From contig DCHC01000019.1 of NCBI GenBank assembly GCA_002314755.1, positions 12,537 to 76,536 of the forward strand: a stretch of 64,000 nucleotides of DNA, written 5' to 3'. The position numbers and the translations under genes were made by a program. Shown here piece by piece: positions 34,935-44,393 of this stretch. The stretch comes from Faecalibacterium sp. UBA1762 (GTDB taxonomy: Bacteria > Bacillota > Clostridia > Oscillospirales > Ruminococcaceae). The notes beneath the pieces are model-generated. The model was not told where the DNA came from, ran no database searches, and saw only the letters and a list, made by a program, of their open reading frames with translations. The first letter of the stretch is position 1. Each line of letters starts with the position of its first letter.

Positions 34935-36260
34935 CTATTTCTTTTCGCCGCGCTCACGGGATTCAATCCGGATAGGAGTACCTTCCAGCCCGTAAACCTC
35001 ACGGATCTGATTTTCCAGATACCGTTCATAAGAAAAATGGAACAGGGCCTTAGAGTTGATAAAAGCCACAAAGGTCGGCGGTCTGGTAGAAATCTGGGTC
35101 ATATAGTATATTTTCAACCGGCGGCCCTTATCACTGGGCGGCTGTACGCGGGCCGTGGCACGGGCAAGCAGTTCATTTAACGCACCGGTGGGAATCCGCA
35201 GGGCATTTTGGCTATCCACGGCGCAGATCAGCTCCATCAGCTTATCAATGCGCTGACCGGTCGCTGCGGAGATAAAGATGATGGGGGCATAGCTCATAAA
35301 GCTGAAATCCTCCTCCAGCTGCTGGCGGAAAACACCCATGGTCTTATCGTCCTTTTCCACTGCGTCCCATTTGTTGACTGCAATAATACAAGCCTTGCCC
35401 TGTTCGTGCGCAAAGCCCGCCACCTTGGAATCTTGCTCGGTAAAGCCGACCGTTGCGTCGATCATAATGATACACACCTGGGCACGCTCCACCGCAGCAA
35501 GCGACCTCACTGCGCTGTATCGCTCTACGCCATCCTCTACCTTACCCCGTTTGCGCAGCCCGGCAGTGTCAATAAAGGTGAATTTACCCCACTGGTTATC
35601 CACATCACTGTCGATCGCATCCCGGGTGGTACCAGCCTCGTTGGCAACGATCATCCGGTTTTCACCCAAAATCCTATTCACCAAAGAGCTTTTTCCCACA
35701 TTGGGGCGACCGATAACCGCAACGCTGATGCGGTCGTTCTCCTCCTCGCTCTCCTCGGGGAAAGACAGCACCTTACACAGATCCTCCAGCAGATCGCCGG
35801 TTCCGTGACCGTGTACCGAAGAGACCGGGTACAAATCTCCAAAACCCAGGGAGTAAAAATCATACAGCTCTGCAGGCTGGTTGCCCACATTATCACACTT
35901 GTTGACCACCAAGAATACCGGTTTATTACTGCGGCGCAGCATATCAGCTACTTCTTCATCCGCAACGGTCACACCGCTTTTCAGATCCGTCACAAACAAA
36001 ATTGCCTGAGCAGTATCAATGGCAAGCTGCGTCTGCTGACGCATATGCAGCAAAATACCCGTATCCACACTGGGTTCAATACCGCCGGTATCCACCAATA
36101 AAAACGAATGATTCTGCCAGGTGCAGTTGCCGAAGATGCGATCGCGGGTTACCCCCGGTGTATCTTCAACAATTGCCAAACGCTGACCAATCAGCTTATT
36201 GAATAGTGTGGATTTTCCCACATTAGGCCGCCCCACAATTGCCACGATGGGCTTTGCCAT
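34935..36260 (-). CDS. der: ribosome assembly GTPase Der (EngA)
   Basis: A 441-residue protein with two tandem GTPase domains and a KH-like C-terminal domain, needed for 50S assembly. Domain 1 has GRPNVGKS (10-17), DTPGVTRD and NKCD; domain 2 has GRPNVGKSS (about 183), DTAGLR and NKWD. The C-terminal domain carries KIYYMTQISTRPPTFVAFIN. Length and order are standard. It is 107 bases downstream of the DUF512 gene, the classical neighbour of der in Clostridia. Confidence 0.97.
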   Translation of the reverse strand: MAKPIVAIVGRPNVGKSTLFNKLIGQRLAIVEDTPGVTRDRIFGNCTWQNHSFLLVDTGGIEPSVDTGILLHMRQQTQLAIDTAQAILFVTDLKSGVTVADEEVADMLRRSNKPVFLVVNKCDNVGNQPAELYDFYSLGFGDLYPVSSVHGHGTGDLLEDLCKVLSFPEESEEENDRISVAVIGRPNVGKSSLVNRILGENRMIVANEAGTTRDAIDSDVDNQWGKFTFIDTAGLRKRGKVEDGVERYSAVRSLAAVERAQVCIIMIDATVGFTEQDSKVAGFAHEQGKACIIAVNKWDAVEKDDKTMGVFRQQLEEDFSFMSYAPIIFISAATGQRIDKLMELICAVDSQNALRIPTGALNELLARATARVQPPSDKGRRLKIYYMTQISTRPPTFVAFINSKALFHFSYERYLENQIREVYGLEGTPIRIESRERGEKK

Positions 36261-36367
36261 ATTCTGTCACCTCTTTCGTTATCCACTTTTATTTAACCAC
36301 GGCTTGTCCGGAAGAACGGACCACCCCACCACACAAGCTTGCCCAATTTTTGCGTTGTCCGATACGG

Positions 36368-37690
36368 TCAGCCGAAATCCCGCTTTCCTCTGCCCAACAT
36401 AGCAGCTAAAAGAGCCTTGCCGTCTGTTTCCACAACACGCAATCCTACGCCGCCCAGCTCCCTGGAAAGCTGAGGAAGACTGACATCATCCAAAAAAAGG
36501 TCTCTCTGTGCCCGCAGCATAACGCGGGGGAAAAGCAGCTCTCTGCTACATAGCTTCCCTTTCAGCTGTGCAATCAGATCCTGTCCGGTCAAAAGTCCCG
36601 CTACTGACACATTGCCGCCGAAAAATTCATTTTTCACACAATGCACCTTCAGTTTCACCGCCGGGTTCTTATCCATACACGCCTGTGCCAGCTTGCATAG
36701 CAGCGGATATGCCGACTCCCCCGTGACCAGGTCCGCCTTGCGGGGCAACCTCCGACGGGGCGTCGTTGCCAGGGTAGAGGAAAACTCCTCCTGCAGCAGC
36801 CGCATCATACCTACGCCGTTTTCGATTTGGGGATAATCCCCATAATATTCCTCCGGGGGAATCTCTCGGTCAGCGATCAAAAAGAACTCATCGCTGGGAT
36901 AGACCAACCGTTCCCCATACTTTTCCAGGCAGCAGCAGCCTATTTGCTCTATCTGATCAATTTCTTTCGCCGCGGTATCCGGTTGAAAAGTATCCAAATG
37001 CGGCAGCTTTTCCCGATAGCGGGTAACGCCCACCGGCACAACCGCAACGCTTTTGCAGGCAGGATAATAGGCAGTCAGCTTTTCCAACGATTTCCGCAGG
37101 TGTTCCCCGTCATTCCATCCGGGACAAAGCACAATCTGAAAGTTCATTTCAATGCCGGCTGCCGCAAACTGATCGATATACTGCAGCACTTTACCGGCAT
37201 TTTTGTTTTTCATCATCTCTACCCGCAGCTCGGGCTCCACCGTATGAACTGAGATATTGATAGGCGAAATATGCATATTGGCAATTCGATCTGCCTCTTT
37301 CTGTGAAAGATTGGTCAGGGTAATATAGTTTCCGTACAGGAAGCTCAGCCGTTCGTCATCATCTTTAAAATACATTGTCTCGCGCAGCCCGCAAGGCAGC
37401 TGATCCACAAAACAAAAGATACACTTGTTGCAGCAGCAATGCTGTTTATCTATCAGATAAGTCTCAAAATCACAACCAAACGGTTGATACTCCTGTTTTG
37501 TCACCCAAAGGCTCTGATGCTGTCCGTCGGTCAGAATCTCCAGCGCAAACTCCGCCTTAGCGGTATAAAACTCGTAATCCAGCATATCGTTGATATCGTT
37601 GCCGTCTACCGCCAGCAGCGTGTCTCCTGCTTTTAGGCCTATTTGGGCTGCAGGAGAAGCTGCCCGAACCTGTTTTATGGTTACTGCCAT
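36368..37690 (-). CDS. DUF512 radical-SAM-like FeS protein with PDZ domain
   Basis: A 440-residue protein. An N-terminal PDZ-like domain (about 5-65, AAQIGLKAGDTLLAVDGND) precedes a radical-SAM-like core with CCNKCIFCF (CxxxCxxC around residue 88-95), and a C-terminal DUF512 domain (LVTGESAYPLL, NEFFGGNVSVAGLLTGQDL). This family (TIGR03279) is nearly always next to der in Clostridia, so a role in ribosome or membrane-linked metabolism is suspected but not shown. No clear ribosome binding site choice conflicts with the start used. Confidence 0.88.
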   Translation of the reverse strand: MAVTIKQVRAASPAAQIGLKAGDTLLAVDGNDINDMLDYEFYTAKAEFALEILTDGQHQSLWVTKQEYQPFGCDFETYLIDKQHCCCNKCIFCFVDQLPCGLRETMYFKDDDERLSFLYGNYITLTNLSQKEADRIANMHISPINISVHTVEPELRVEMMKNKNAGKVLQYIDQFAAAGIEMNFQIVLCPGWNDGEHLRKSLEKLTAYYPACKSVAVVPVGVTRYREKLPHLDTFQPDTAAKEIDQIEQIGCCCLEKYGERLVYPSDEFFLIADREIPPEEYYGDYPQIENGVGMMRLLQEEFSSTLATTPRRRLPRKADLVTGESAYPLLCKLAQACMDKNPAVKLKVHCVKNEFFGGNVSVAGLLTGQDLIAQLKGKLCSRELLFPRVMLRAQRDLFLDDVSLPQLSRELGGVGLRVVETDGKALLAAMLGRGKRDFG

Positions 37691-37770
37691 CTTGCCATCC
37701 GCCTTCCGTCCTGTGAAAGAAAAAAAGGGAAGGATATTCTCCTCCCCTCTCTCTTTCCGCTTGTCGCAAC

Positions 37771-37953
37771 TTAAGCCTCAGTTTTTACGACTTCTTTCCC
37801 CTTGTAATAGCCGCAATTGCCGCAAACCTTGTGGGGAACAGTATACTCACCACACTTGGGGCATTTGACCAGCGCGGGAGCAGTCAGCTTCCAAACAGAG
37901 GAGCGTCTCTTGTCGCGTCTTGCCTTGGAAACCTTTCTCTTGGGTACTGCCAT
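37771..37953 (-). CDS. rpmF: 50S ribosomal protein L32
   Basis: A 60-residue ribosomal protein: MAVPKRKVSKARRDKRRS at the N-terminus and a CPKCGEYTVPHKVCGNCG zinc ribbon with all four Cys. AGGAGG precedes the ATG. It follows yceD by 92 bases, the nearly universal yceD-rpmF pairing. Confidence 0.98.
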   Translation of the reverse strand: MAVPKRKVSKARRDKRRSSVWKLTAPALVKCPKCGEYTVPHKVCGNCGYYKGKEVVKTEA

Positions 37954-38045
37954 ATTAGCACCTCCTCAATTTCAGATGCAACCATCGGATAGGAACCCGA
38001 ATCAGTTGTTTAGCCAGAATTCAGCCATACAAAGCCGCCTGTCAG

Positions 38046-38528
38046 TCAGTCTAGCAGTGTAAAGCCACCGTCTGTGACATCTTTTATTTTGCAACCACAG
38101 CCCAAACGGCACTGCCTGCCGCAGACGGGACACAGTCCTTCGCAGTCCTCACTACACAAGAAGGTGCTGGGCACTGATACCACAATCTCGGTATAGACCA
38201 GTTCAGATACATCCAGCTTGTTTCCCTGTAGCGGCAGATCTTCCTCACTCTCCATCCAATCCTGCGCAGAAAGCAGCACTGTTCTGGTAAAGGGAATCTC
38301 TCGCTGTAACGGCTCAAGACAACGGGCACATTCCGTCTCCACACGAACTGAGCCTGCCAATTTCAGGCGAAGCCGCCGACCGTGGCCTTCCCAGGCAATA
38401 TCCAGCGACCCTTCACATGGAGCAACCGCCCGGCAACCGGGTATGTCCTCCTGCGTGAAGTCCAGTGAAAACGGGATTGACTGCGCTGCGTCCTGATGAG
38501 AAAACAACTTTTGCATATCCAAAAGCAT
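38046..38528 (-). CDS. yceD: YceD family (DUF177) 23S rRNA accumulation protein
   Basis: A 160-residue protein of the YceD/DUF177 family, linked to 23S rRNA and L32 levels. Core ETECARCLEPLQ, then a Cys-rich C-terminal part (FLCSEDCEGLCPVCGR, plus CRLGCGC) that looks like a zinc site. GGGGA eight bases before ATG 38528 decides the start; the frame is open to 38585. Position before rpmF confirms the assignment. Confidence 0.9.
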   Translation of the reverse strand: MLLDMQKLFSHQDAAQSIPFSLDFTQEDIPGCRAVAPCEGSLDIAWEGHGRRLRLKLAGSVRVETECARCLEPLQREIPFTRTVLLSAQDWMESEEDLPLQGNKLDVSELVYTEIVVSVPSTFLCSEDCEGLCPVCGRQCRLGCGCKIKDVTDGGFTLLD

Positions 38529-38596
38529 AGTTCTATCCCCAAATGTCACAAAGAGTATTATACCCGTTAAATGGGCACATGTCAAGTCATTACATG

Positions 38597-38649
38597 AAAA
38601 AAGTTGGTCAGGACCCCGAATTTTTTATCCGTTCAGGGCCCTGTACCAA
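38597..38649 (-). terminator. terminator of the small P-loop gene
   Basis: TTGGTACAGGGCCC (minus strand from 38649) pairs imperfectly with GGGTCCTGACCAA ending at 38604, followed by T6 (38602-38597). Confidence 0.68.
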
Positions 38650-38677
38650 ACAATAGCCTTATTCTGCAAAAGAAAGC

Positions 38678-39079
38678 TTACAGAAAAGCCTTAACATTCT
38701 CGGGCAGCTTCTCCACATCCTCAGAAACAGTGATGGTGAAGTTAACGCTATCCTTGCCCAAAGCAGCCAGCTTCTCCAACAGACTGCCCAGACCCTCGAC
38801 GCCGCCACCGATCTTCAGAATACCGTCGACATACACTTCAACAATATCGTAGTTGCCGGCCAAAACACCTGCGACAAAACCATACAAGGTGTTATAGCCT
38901 TCAATACCGTACTCATCCACATCAATCAAACGAACCGCATGATTCACGTCATAGGTAAGCTTCATGCTTTTCTCAATGCAGACAATATTACCGGGGGTAG
39001 ACTCGGCAGCCTTGTTAATCATTTCGATCATAGCCTTGGTCTTACCGGAACCCTTAGTACCTGTAATCAGTTTAATCAT
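38678..39079 (-). CDS. small P-loop protein of unknown function
   Basis: A 133-residue protein with a complete Walker A at the N-terminus (TGTKGSGKTK, residues 6-15) and a Walker-B-like strand EVYVDGI about 80 residues later. It is much shorter than ordinary AAA+ or kinase domains, but the sequence runs to a natural stop with its own terminator, so it is not truncated. Mixed charge, no membrane segment. Similar short ATP-binding proteins occur in Clostridia without a known role. AGGAGG precedes the ATG. It lies 60 bases downstream of pgi on the same strand. Confidence 0.75.
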   Translation of the reverse strand: MIKLITGTKGSGKTKAMIEMINKAAESTPGNIVCIEKSMKLTYDVNHAVRLIDVDEYGIEGYNTLYGFVAGVLAGNYDIVEVYVDGILKIGGGVEGLGSLLEKLAALGKDSVNFTITVSEDVEKLPENVKAFL

Positions 39080-39138
39080 AGTGATAAACCTCCTTTATTT
39101 TTACTGTAGCTTATGCCACAGTACAATACTGTTTTACT

Positions 39139-40473
39139 TCAGCTCAGCTTTGCTTCCAGCGCAGCCTTTTCAGACTCATAACCGGGCTTACCGAGCAGTG
39201 CGAACATATTTTTCTTATAGCTTTCCACGCCCGGCTGGTTAAAGGGGTTCACGCCCAATAAGTAGCCGCTGATCGCGCAGGCACGCTCGAAGAAATAAAT
39301 CAAATATCCCAAATCGGCTGCTTCCAGGCTATCCATCTCCAAAACGATCTCCGGTACGCCGCCGTCCCGATGAGCAAGGATTGTACCCTGCATTGCCTTA
39401 CGGTTTACCTCTGCCAGACCAAGACCTGCCAGGAAATTCAGTCCGTCACGGTTAGCTGCATCTGCCTCGACAACAAAATCCTTGACCGGTCGGCAGATAT
39501 CCACCACGGTCTCAAACATAATCCGGGCACCATCCTGCAAGAACTGACCCATAGAATGCAGATCCGTGGAGCAGATGACACTGGTAGGCATCAGCCCCTT
39601 GCCGTCCTTACCTTCGCTTTCACCGAACAACTGTTTAAACCACTCGTTCATCATGGTAAAGTTGGGCTCATAGCTGACCAAAGTCTCAATGCTTTTTCCG
39701 CGGCGGTACAGCAAATTACGCGCTGCGGCATAGCGGTAGCAATCGTTATCCTTGTCACAATCCGACAACTTTTCTCTGGCTGCAGCTGCGCCAGCCATCA
39801 ATGCGTCTATATCAATACCCGAACAGGCAATTGGCAACAAGCCGACCGCCGTCAGCACGGAATATCGTCCGCCCACATCATCCGGCACAACAAAGGTCTC
39901 ATAGCCCTCGGCATCTGCCAGCTCCTTCAGTGTTCCCTTGCTGGCATCCGTTGTGGCATAAATGCGCCTGCGAGCCTCCTCCACACCGCACTTTTGCTCC
40001 AGATACTTTTTAAACACCCGGAAAGCGATCGCCGGCTCGGTGGTGGTTCCGCTTTTGGAAATCACATTGACACTGACCCGCTTGCCCTCACAAATTGCAA
40101 GCAAATCATTCAACGCATTGGGACTGATGGTATTACCCGCATAGAAAATTTGCGGGGTGTTTTTGCAAATGCTGTTATACTGGATAGACTTTACTGCTTC
40201 GATTACAGCACGCGCCCCCAAATAGGAGCCGCCGATTCCGATGACGACCAGAATATCGGTGTCCTGCATAATCCGTTCAGCCGCTTGCTTGATACGGGAA
40301 AATTCCTGCTTATCATAATTGACAGGCAAATCCACCCAGCCCAAATAATCGTTACCGGCGCCGGTACGGTTCATCAGCTGATCATGCGCTGATTGCACCT
40401 GCGGCCAAAGCTGAGCAAATTCCTCCTCGCGGAGAAAGCCTTCCAGATATTTACCGTTAAATTTCACAGACAT
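39139..40473 (-). CDS. pgi: glucose-6-phosphate isomerase
   Basis: A 444-residue PGI of the short Firmicute type, converting glucose-6-phosphate and fructose-6-phosphate. Motifs: [15 protein letters not shown] (about 80-94), [12 protein letters not shown] (sugar-phosphate loop), [12 protein letters not shown] (catalytic Glu) and [12 protein letters not shown] with the catalytic region Lys. GGAG precedes the ATG. The transcript has a ~105-base leader with a strong hairpin. Confidence 0.97.
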   Translation of the reverse strand: MSVKFNGKYLEGFLREEEFAQLWPQVQSAHDQLMNRTGAGNDYLGWVDLPVNYDKQEFSRIKQAAERIMQDTDILVVIGIGGSYLGARAVIEAVKSIQYNSICKNTPQIFYAGNTISPNALNDLLAICEGKRVSVNVISKSGTTTEPAIAFRVFKKYLEQKCGVEEARRRIYATTDASKGTLKELADAEGYETFVVPDDVGGRYSVLTAVGLLPIACSGIDIDALMAGAAAAREKLSDCDKDNDCYRYAAARNLLYRRGKSIETLVSYEPNFTMMNEWFKQLFGESEGKDGKGLMPTSVICSTDLHSMGQFLQDGARIMFETVVDICRPVKDFVVEADAANRDGLNFLAGLGLAEVNRKAMQGTILAHRDGGVPEIVLEMDSLEAADLGYLIYFFERACAISGYLLGVNPFNQPGVESYKKNMFALLGKPGYESEKAALEAKLS

Positions 40474-40504
40474 CTTGTTCGCTCCTTAAGGAGGAAGAAA
40501 CGGG

Positions 40505-40563
40505 GTGGCGTATGCCCGATTCCCTGCATAGGCAATGGCTTGCTATGCGTTCTCCGCCAAAAA
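40505..40563 (-). promoter_or_regulatory. structured 5' leader of pgi
   Basis: In the leader, a 9-bp stem with one bulge (GCATAG-CAA / TTGC-TATGC, 40534-40556) lies inside an outer GGCG/CGCC pairing (TGGCG around 40560-40556... CGCCA around 40519-40515). This forms a branched structure upstream of the ribosome binding site. No known riboswitch class is recognised. Confidence 0.4.
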
Positions 40564-40584
40564 ACTTTCTTCCGTCTTGTTATT

Positions 40585-40613
40585 ATAATATAGGATATCA
40601 GCTTGTAAGTCAA
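40585..40613 (-). promoter_or_regulatory. sigma-A promoter of pgi
   Basis: Minus strand -35 TTGACT (40613-40608), 17-bp spacer, -10 TATTAT (40590-40585). Confidence 0.72.
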
Positions 40614-40724
40614 GTTTATTAAAGCAAAAACCACAAATTTTCTTAAAAAAATCATAGCCATCCGTGTTCCGACTTTGCCGGAAAGAACCCTTTTTTTGCT
40701 TTAGATTCAGGCGTTTCCCCCCAT

Positions 40725-41957
40725 TTATAGAGTCAAAAGCGCGTTCCAAAGCTGCCGCATAGCAAACGGTACAGTCATGCTGGGCATGTCTGTCCGGGCG
40801 GTGATCGGATAGCATTCCAGCAGCGTATCTCCGTAATAAAGATCAATCTGCCCGACCTGCTGACCGGCTGCAACCGGTGCAGTCAGCTGTTCCGGTAAGA
40901 TGACGGTACACCGCAGCTTTGTATCCCCCGTTCTGGAAAGCAATTTACCCTGCGGCATCTCGCAGACAATCTGCACGGCGGGCTCGGTTCCGCCGCTGAC
41001 CGCTATCTCCCCGGGCAGCTCCTGCACATCGGGCAAAGGCACAAAAGAATAATTTGCAAAGCCGTAATCCAGCAGCGTTTTCGCCGCTTCAAACCGTTCC
41101 GCACTACTTGCCGCACCTAAAATAACAGCTATTAATCCGGTACCGTTGCGGGTTGCAGTGGCCGAAATGCACACCCCTGCGCCGCCTGTTGTCCCCGTCT
41201 TTAAGCCGGTTATTCCCTCATAGCTGCGCAGCAGCTTATTGGTGTTGGTCAGTTGGGTCGCGCCATCGCGCAGGGTGTCCGTCCAGATTCCGGTATAGTC
41301 AAACACCTTTTGGTGCTGCATCAGTGCAAGGCTCATCACGGCAATATCCCGTGCGGAGGAATAATGTCCGCAGGCGTCCAGCCCGCAGGCGTTCTGAAAA
41401 CAGGTGTGGGTCAGTCCCAACTGCTGCGCGCGCAGGTTCATCCGTTGAACAAACGCCGGCTCACTGCCCTCCAAGAATTCCGCAACCGCAACTGCTGCGT
41501 CATTTGCGGAATTGACGCAGATTGCCTTAATCATCTCATCCAGTGTAAATATTTCGCCGGGCTCTAACCAAATCTGACTGCCGCCCATGGAGTAGGCATG
41601 CTCTGTTACCGGCACAGTATCCGTCAGCCGGACCTTCCCGCTTTCCAGATCTTCAAATGCCAGCAGCAATGTCATCACCTTGGTGATGGAAGCCATCGGC
41701 AGTTCGTTATCCGGATTGTCCTCATACAGTATTCCTCCGGTATTACTGCACATCAGTACAGCAGCTTTGCAGGGCAGTGTCAGGGTACTAACGGCCGGAA
41801 TAATTTCGGATTGTTTTTCCTGTCTGAGTGACGGATAGCCCATCGCCACTGTTGCCGTACCCGGTATCTCCTCCGCCCTGGCAGCAAAGCTGCGTACACA
41901 GGCAGCAGTCAGCAACAGTACCGCCAGTATTACTGCCATAATCCGCCTACTGTTCAT
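40725..41957 (-). CDS. D-alanyl-D-alanine carboxypeptidase (DacF/PBP5 type)
   Basis: A 410-residue S11 peptidase that trims the terminal D-Ala of wall peptides. It has a signal peptide (1-29, cleavage after ARA), SITK (S90 nucleophile), SAN (150-152) and KTG (253-255), then the PBP5 C-terminal beta domain (about 310-395). A C-terminal amphipathic end (MTVPFAMRQLWNALLTL) could anchor it to the membrane. AAGGGGGGG precedes the ATG. DacF-type enzymes act in wall or spore cortex maturation; which one applies here is not evident. Confidence 0.93.
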   Translation of the reverse strand: MNSRRIMAVILAVLLLTAACVRSFAARAEEIPGTATVAMGYPSLRQEKQSEIIPAVSTLTLPCKAAVLMCSNTGGILYEDNPDNELPMASITKVMTLLLAFEDLESGKVRLTDTVPVTEHAYSMGGSQIWLEPGEIFTLDEMIKAICVNSANDAAVAVAEFLEGSEPAFVQRMNLRAQQLGLTHTCFQNACGLDACGHYSSARDIAVMSLALMQHQKVFDYTGIWTDTLRDGATQLTNTNKLLRSYEGITGLKTGTTGGAGVCISATATRNGTGLIAVILGAASSAERFEAAKTLLDYGFANYSFVPLPDVQELPGEIAVSGGTEPAVQIVCEMPQGKLLSRTGDTKLRCTVILPEQLTAPVAAGQQVGQIDLYYGDTLLECYPITARTDMPSMTVPFAMRQLWNALLTL

Positions 41958-42014
41958 TCTGTATCCCCCCCTTTATCTTCTCTGCTACAGATATATGAAA
42001 ATTCAAATCTAATC

Positions 42015-42043
42015 TTGTGTAAAATTTAAAAAGTTTGTATAAT
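42015..42043 (+). promoter_or_regulatory. sigma-A promoter of mtaB
   Basis: -35 TTGTGT (42015-42020), 17-bp spacer, -10 TATAAT (42038-42043), about 83 bases before the start codon. Confidence 0.6.
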
Positions 42044-42125
42044 GTATAGAGAGATCAAAAACACACGCTATACATGGATAGCTTCTCTGCAGGCTTTCCC
42101 GGTTACCGAAAGAAAAGAGCATGAT

Positions 42126-43427
42126 ATGAAGGTTTGTTTTTTCACTTTAGGCTGCAAGGTCAACCAGCACGAGACCGGTGCATTGCAGCAGCTATTCCGT
42201 CAGCGAGGGTATACCGTTTGCGACGACCGGCAGCCTGCAGATATCTATATTGTCAACAGTTGTACCGTCACCGCTGTGGGTGACAAGAAAAGCCTGCAGT
42301 GGCTGCGCCGTGCCAAACGGCAAAACAAGGACGCTGTCACAGTGCTGACCGGCTGCTTTCCTCAGGCATACCCGGAACAGGCAGCAAAAGCTCCGGCCGA
42401 CATTATTGTGGGCAACGCGGACCGTACCGCCTTGGTTGACCGAGTAGAAAAGTATATTGCCGACCGGCAACCGATTACGGATATCCTCCCCCACTGCGCC
42501 GGAGAGACTTTTGAAAACCTGCCGGTTGCCAGTCAGTTGGAGGGGCACACCCGTGCTTTTTTGAAGGTGGAGGACGGCTGCAACCGTTTTTGTGCCTACT
42601 GCGTGATCCCCTATGCACGCGGTCGGGTTCGCAGCCGGACTACATTTCATATTTTGGATGAAATTCGTCAGCTGACTGCCCTTGGCTACCGGGAGTTTGT
42701 CCTAAGCGGCATTAATCTGAGTTGCTACGGCGAGGACACCGGTGAAGATCTGGCCGGAATGGTGGAGGCCATTGCCCGTTTGGACGGGGTGGAGCGGATT
42801 CGCCTTGGCTCGCTGGAGCCGGACCTAATCACCGATGAAACCTGGCAGCGTCTGGCAAAGATACCCCAGTTATGCCCCCAGTTTCACCTAAGTCTGCAAA
42901 GCGGCTGTAACGCCACCTTAAAGCGGATGCGCCGCCGCTATACCGCTGAGGATTACGCCGCGCTGCTGGATAAGCTACGTAGCTGGTTTGACCGTCCGGC
43001 ACTTACCACCGATGTCATTGTCGGTTTTCCCGGAGAGACCGAATCGGACTTTGCTGAAAGCGTTCAATTTGTGCAGCAGTGCCGGTTTTTAAAGGTACAT
43101 GTTTTTCCCTATTCCATCCGTCCCGGTACTGCAGCCGCTGATTTTCCCGATCAGATATCGGACAGCGAAAAGGCTGATCGCAGCCATCGGTTAAGTGAAG
43201 CCGCTGAACGTGTACGAAAAGAGGTCATCCTGGAGCAAAACAACACCGTGGAGGAGGTTCTGTTGGAAAAGCCGGATGTCGAGGGGCGTTTTACCGGCTA
43301 CACCCGTCGGTACCTACCGGTCAACGTACACGCCCCCGATCGGAAACAGGGCGAAATTGTGCAGGTGCAATTGAAAACTGACTGTACCCGATTCGGTGAA
43401 GATCGCTGGCTAGCCCAGGTGTTGTAG
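42126..43427 (+). CDS. mtaB: tRNA t6A37 methylthiotransferase
   Basis: A 433-residue radical-SAM enzyme converting t6A37 to ms2t6A in ANN-decoding tRNAs. Three parts: the MTTase N-terminal domain with GCKVNQHET, NSCTVTAVGDKKS and TGCFPQ (three Cys of the auxiliary cluster); the radical-SAM core with GCNRFCAYCVIPYARGR (CxxxCxxC); and a C-terminal TRAM domain. The start GCKVNxxET separates MtaB from MiaB. ATG 42126 fits the conserved N-terminus FFTLGCKVN; the frame extends upstream to 42042. tcdA, also acting on t6A, is elsewhere in the window. Confidence 0.95.
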   Translation: MKVCFFTLGCKVNQHETGALQQLFRQRGYTVCDDRQPADIYIVNSCTVTAVGDKKSLQWLRRAKRQNKDAVTVLTGCFPQAYPEQAAKAPADIIVGNADRTALVDRVEKYIADRQPITDILPHCAGETFENLPVASQLEGHTRAFLKVEDGCNRFCAYCVIPYARGRVRSRTTFHILDEIRQLTALGYREFVLSGINLSCYGEDTGEDLAGMVEAIARLDGVERIRLGSLEPDLITDETWQRLAKIPQLCPQFHLSLQSGCNATLKRMRRRYTAEDYAALLDKLRSWFDRPALTTDVIVGFPGETESDFAESVQFVQQCRFLKVHVFPYSIRPGTAAADFPDQISDSEKADRSHRLSEAAERVRKEVILEQNNTVEEVLLEKPDVEGRFTGYTRRYLPVNVHAPDRKQGEIVQVQLKTDCTRFGEDRWLAQVL

Positions 43428-43533
43428 CCTAGGCCTGATACCTTATTACGCTACTACCCCTTGGAAAATACCCGGACTGTCAAAATAAAACCAGATACCC
43501 AAATAAACCCACACTTATGAAAAGGAGTCCGTT

Positions 43534-44247
43534 ATGAAAACCGTCCAAAAACTCCCCTCTTTGCGTGTCCTGTTAAAAAAGCTGGTGTGCTACCTGTGCG
43601 GATTGCTGCTGATCTCAGTGGGCATCAATATTTCCAAGCTGTCTGCGCTGGGAATTTCGCCCGTCAGCAGCATTCCACGCGTGTTGGAACTGTATTGTGG
43701 TCTGACACTGGGGACCACATCTAATATTATCACTGTTGTTTTACTTTTTTCCCAATTTTTGCTGCTTCGAAAGAAATTCCGTTTGACCAACTTGTTAGGA
43801 GGACTGGTCGGCTTGCTATTAGGCGTTATGATGGATTTAACCGGCACTGACCCCAACGCTTTCGGTCATCTATTATACGGTCTGCCAAGACCCAATAATT
43901 ATTTTCTTCGTTTGATTTACATCGTAATTAGCATTGTTGTAATCGGCGTAGGCGTCTTTCTGTATTTGCGTCCTCATTGGGTTCCCATGCCACCGGAGGG
44001 TCTGGCTGCCGCTATCAGTCAGGTTAGTAATAAAACCTTCGGTGATTGTAAAACCTTTGTGGACACCGGCCTGATCACCCTTGCGTTGATTCTGCAGTTG
44101 ATTTTCCTGGGCGGTTTTTCCTCCTTTACCGGTGAATACACTGCCGTACGGGAGGGTACCATATTGATTGCCCTGCTGGTCGGTCAGGTGGTCAAAATGA
44201 TCTCCAAGCGGTGCGCTACTCCCTTGGAAAGCTGGCTGAATCAATAA
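43534..44247 (+). CDS. multi-pass membrane protein (YczE/YitT-like)
   Basis: A 237-residue protein with about five or six membrane helices and the pattern CGLLLISVGINISKLSALG-ISP near the N-terminus, as in the YczE/YyaS family; YitT-type proteins have a similar layout. There is no signature for transport or catalysis. AAAGGAG precedes the ATG. Its function is unknown. A terminator follows it, and mtaB lies 106 bases upstream on the same strand. Confidence 0.8.
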   Translation: MKTVQKLPSLRVLLKKLVCYLCGLLLISVGINISKLSALGISPVSSIPRVLELYCGLTLGTTSNIITVVLLFSQFLLLRKKFRLTNLLGGLVGLLLGVMMDLTGTDPNAFGHLLYGLPRPNNYFLRLIYIVISIVVIGVGVFLYLRPHWVPMPPEGLAAAISQVSNKTFGDCKTFVDTGLITLALILQLIFLGGFSSFTGEYTAVREGTILIALLVGQVVKMISKRCATPLESWLNQ

Positions 44248-44282
44248 CCGCCACCTGTATTCCGTATTTCCTCTGAAAAGCC

Positions 44283-44322
44283 AAATGCCGCTATCTGTGT
44301 AAAAACAGAAAGCGGCATTTTT
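44283..44322. terminator. terminator after the YczE-like gene
   Basis: AAATGCCGCT (44283-44292) pairs with AGCGGCATTT (44311-44320), with an inner CTGT/ACAG pair and a T run following. Confidence 0.9.
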
Positions 44323-44393
44323 CTCTTATGCCATGCATAGGGTATTGACAAAACCCACCCGGCAGTGGTCCCCCGAAAGGAGCGATATTGCTA

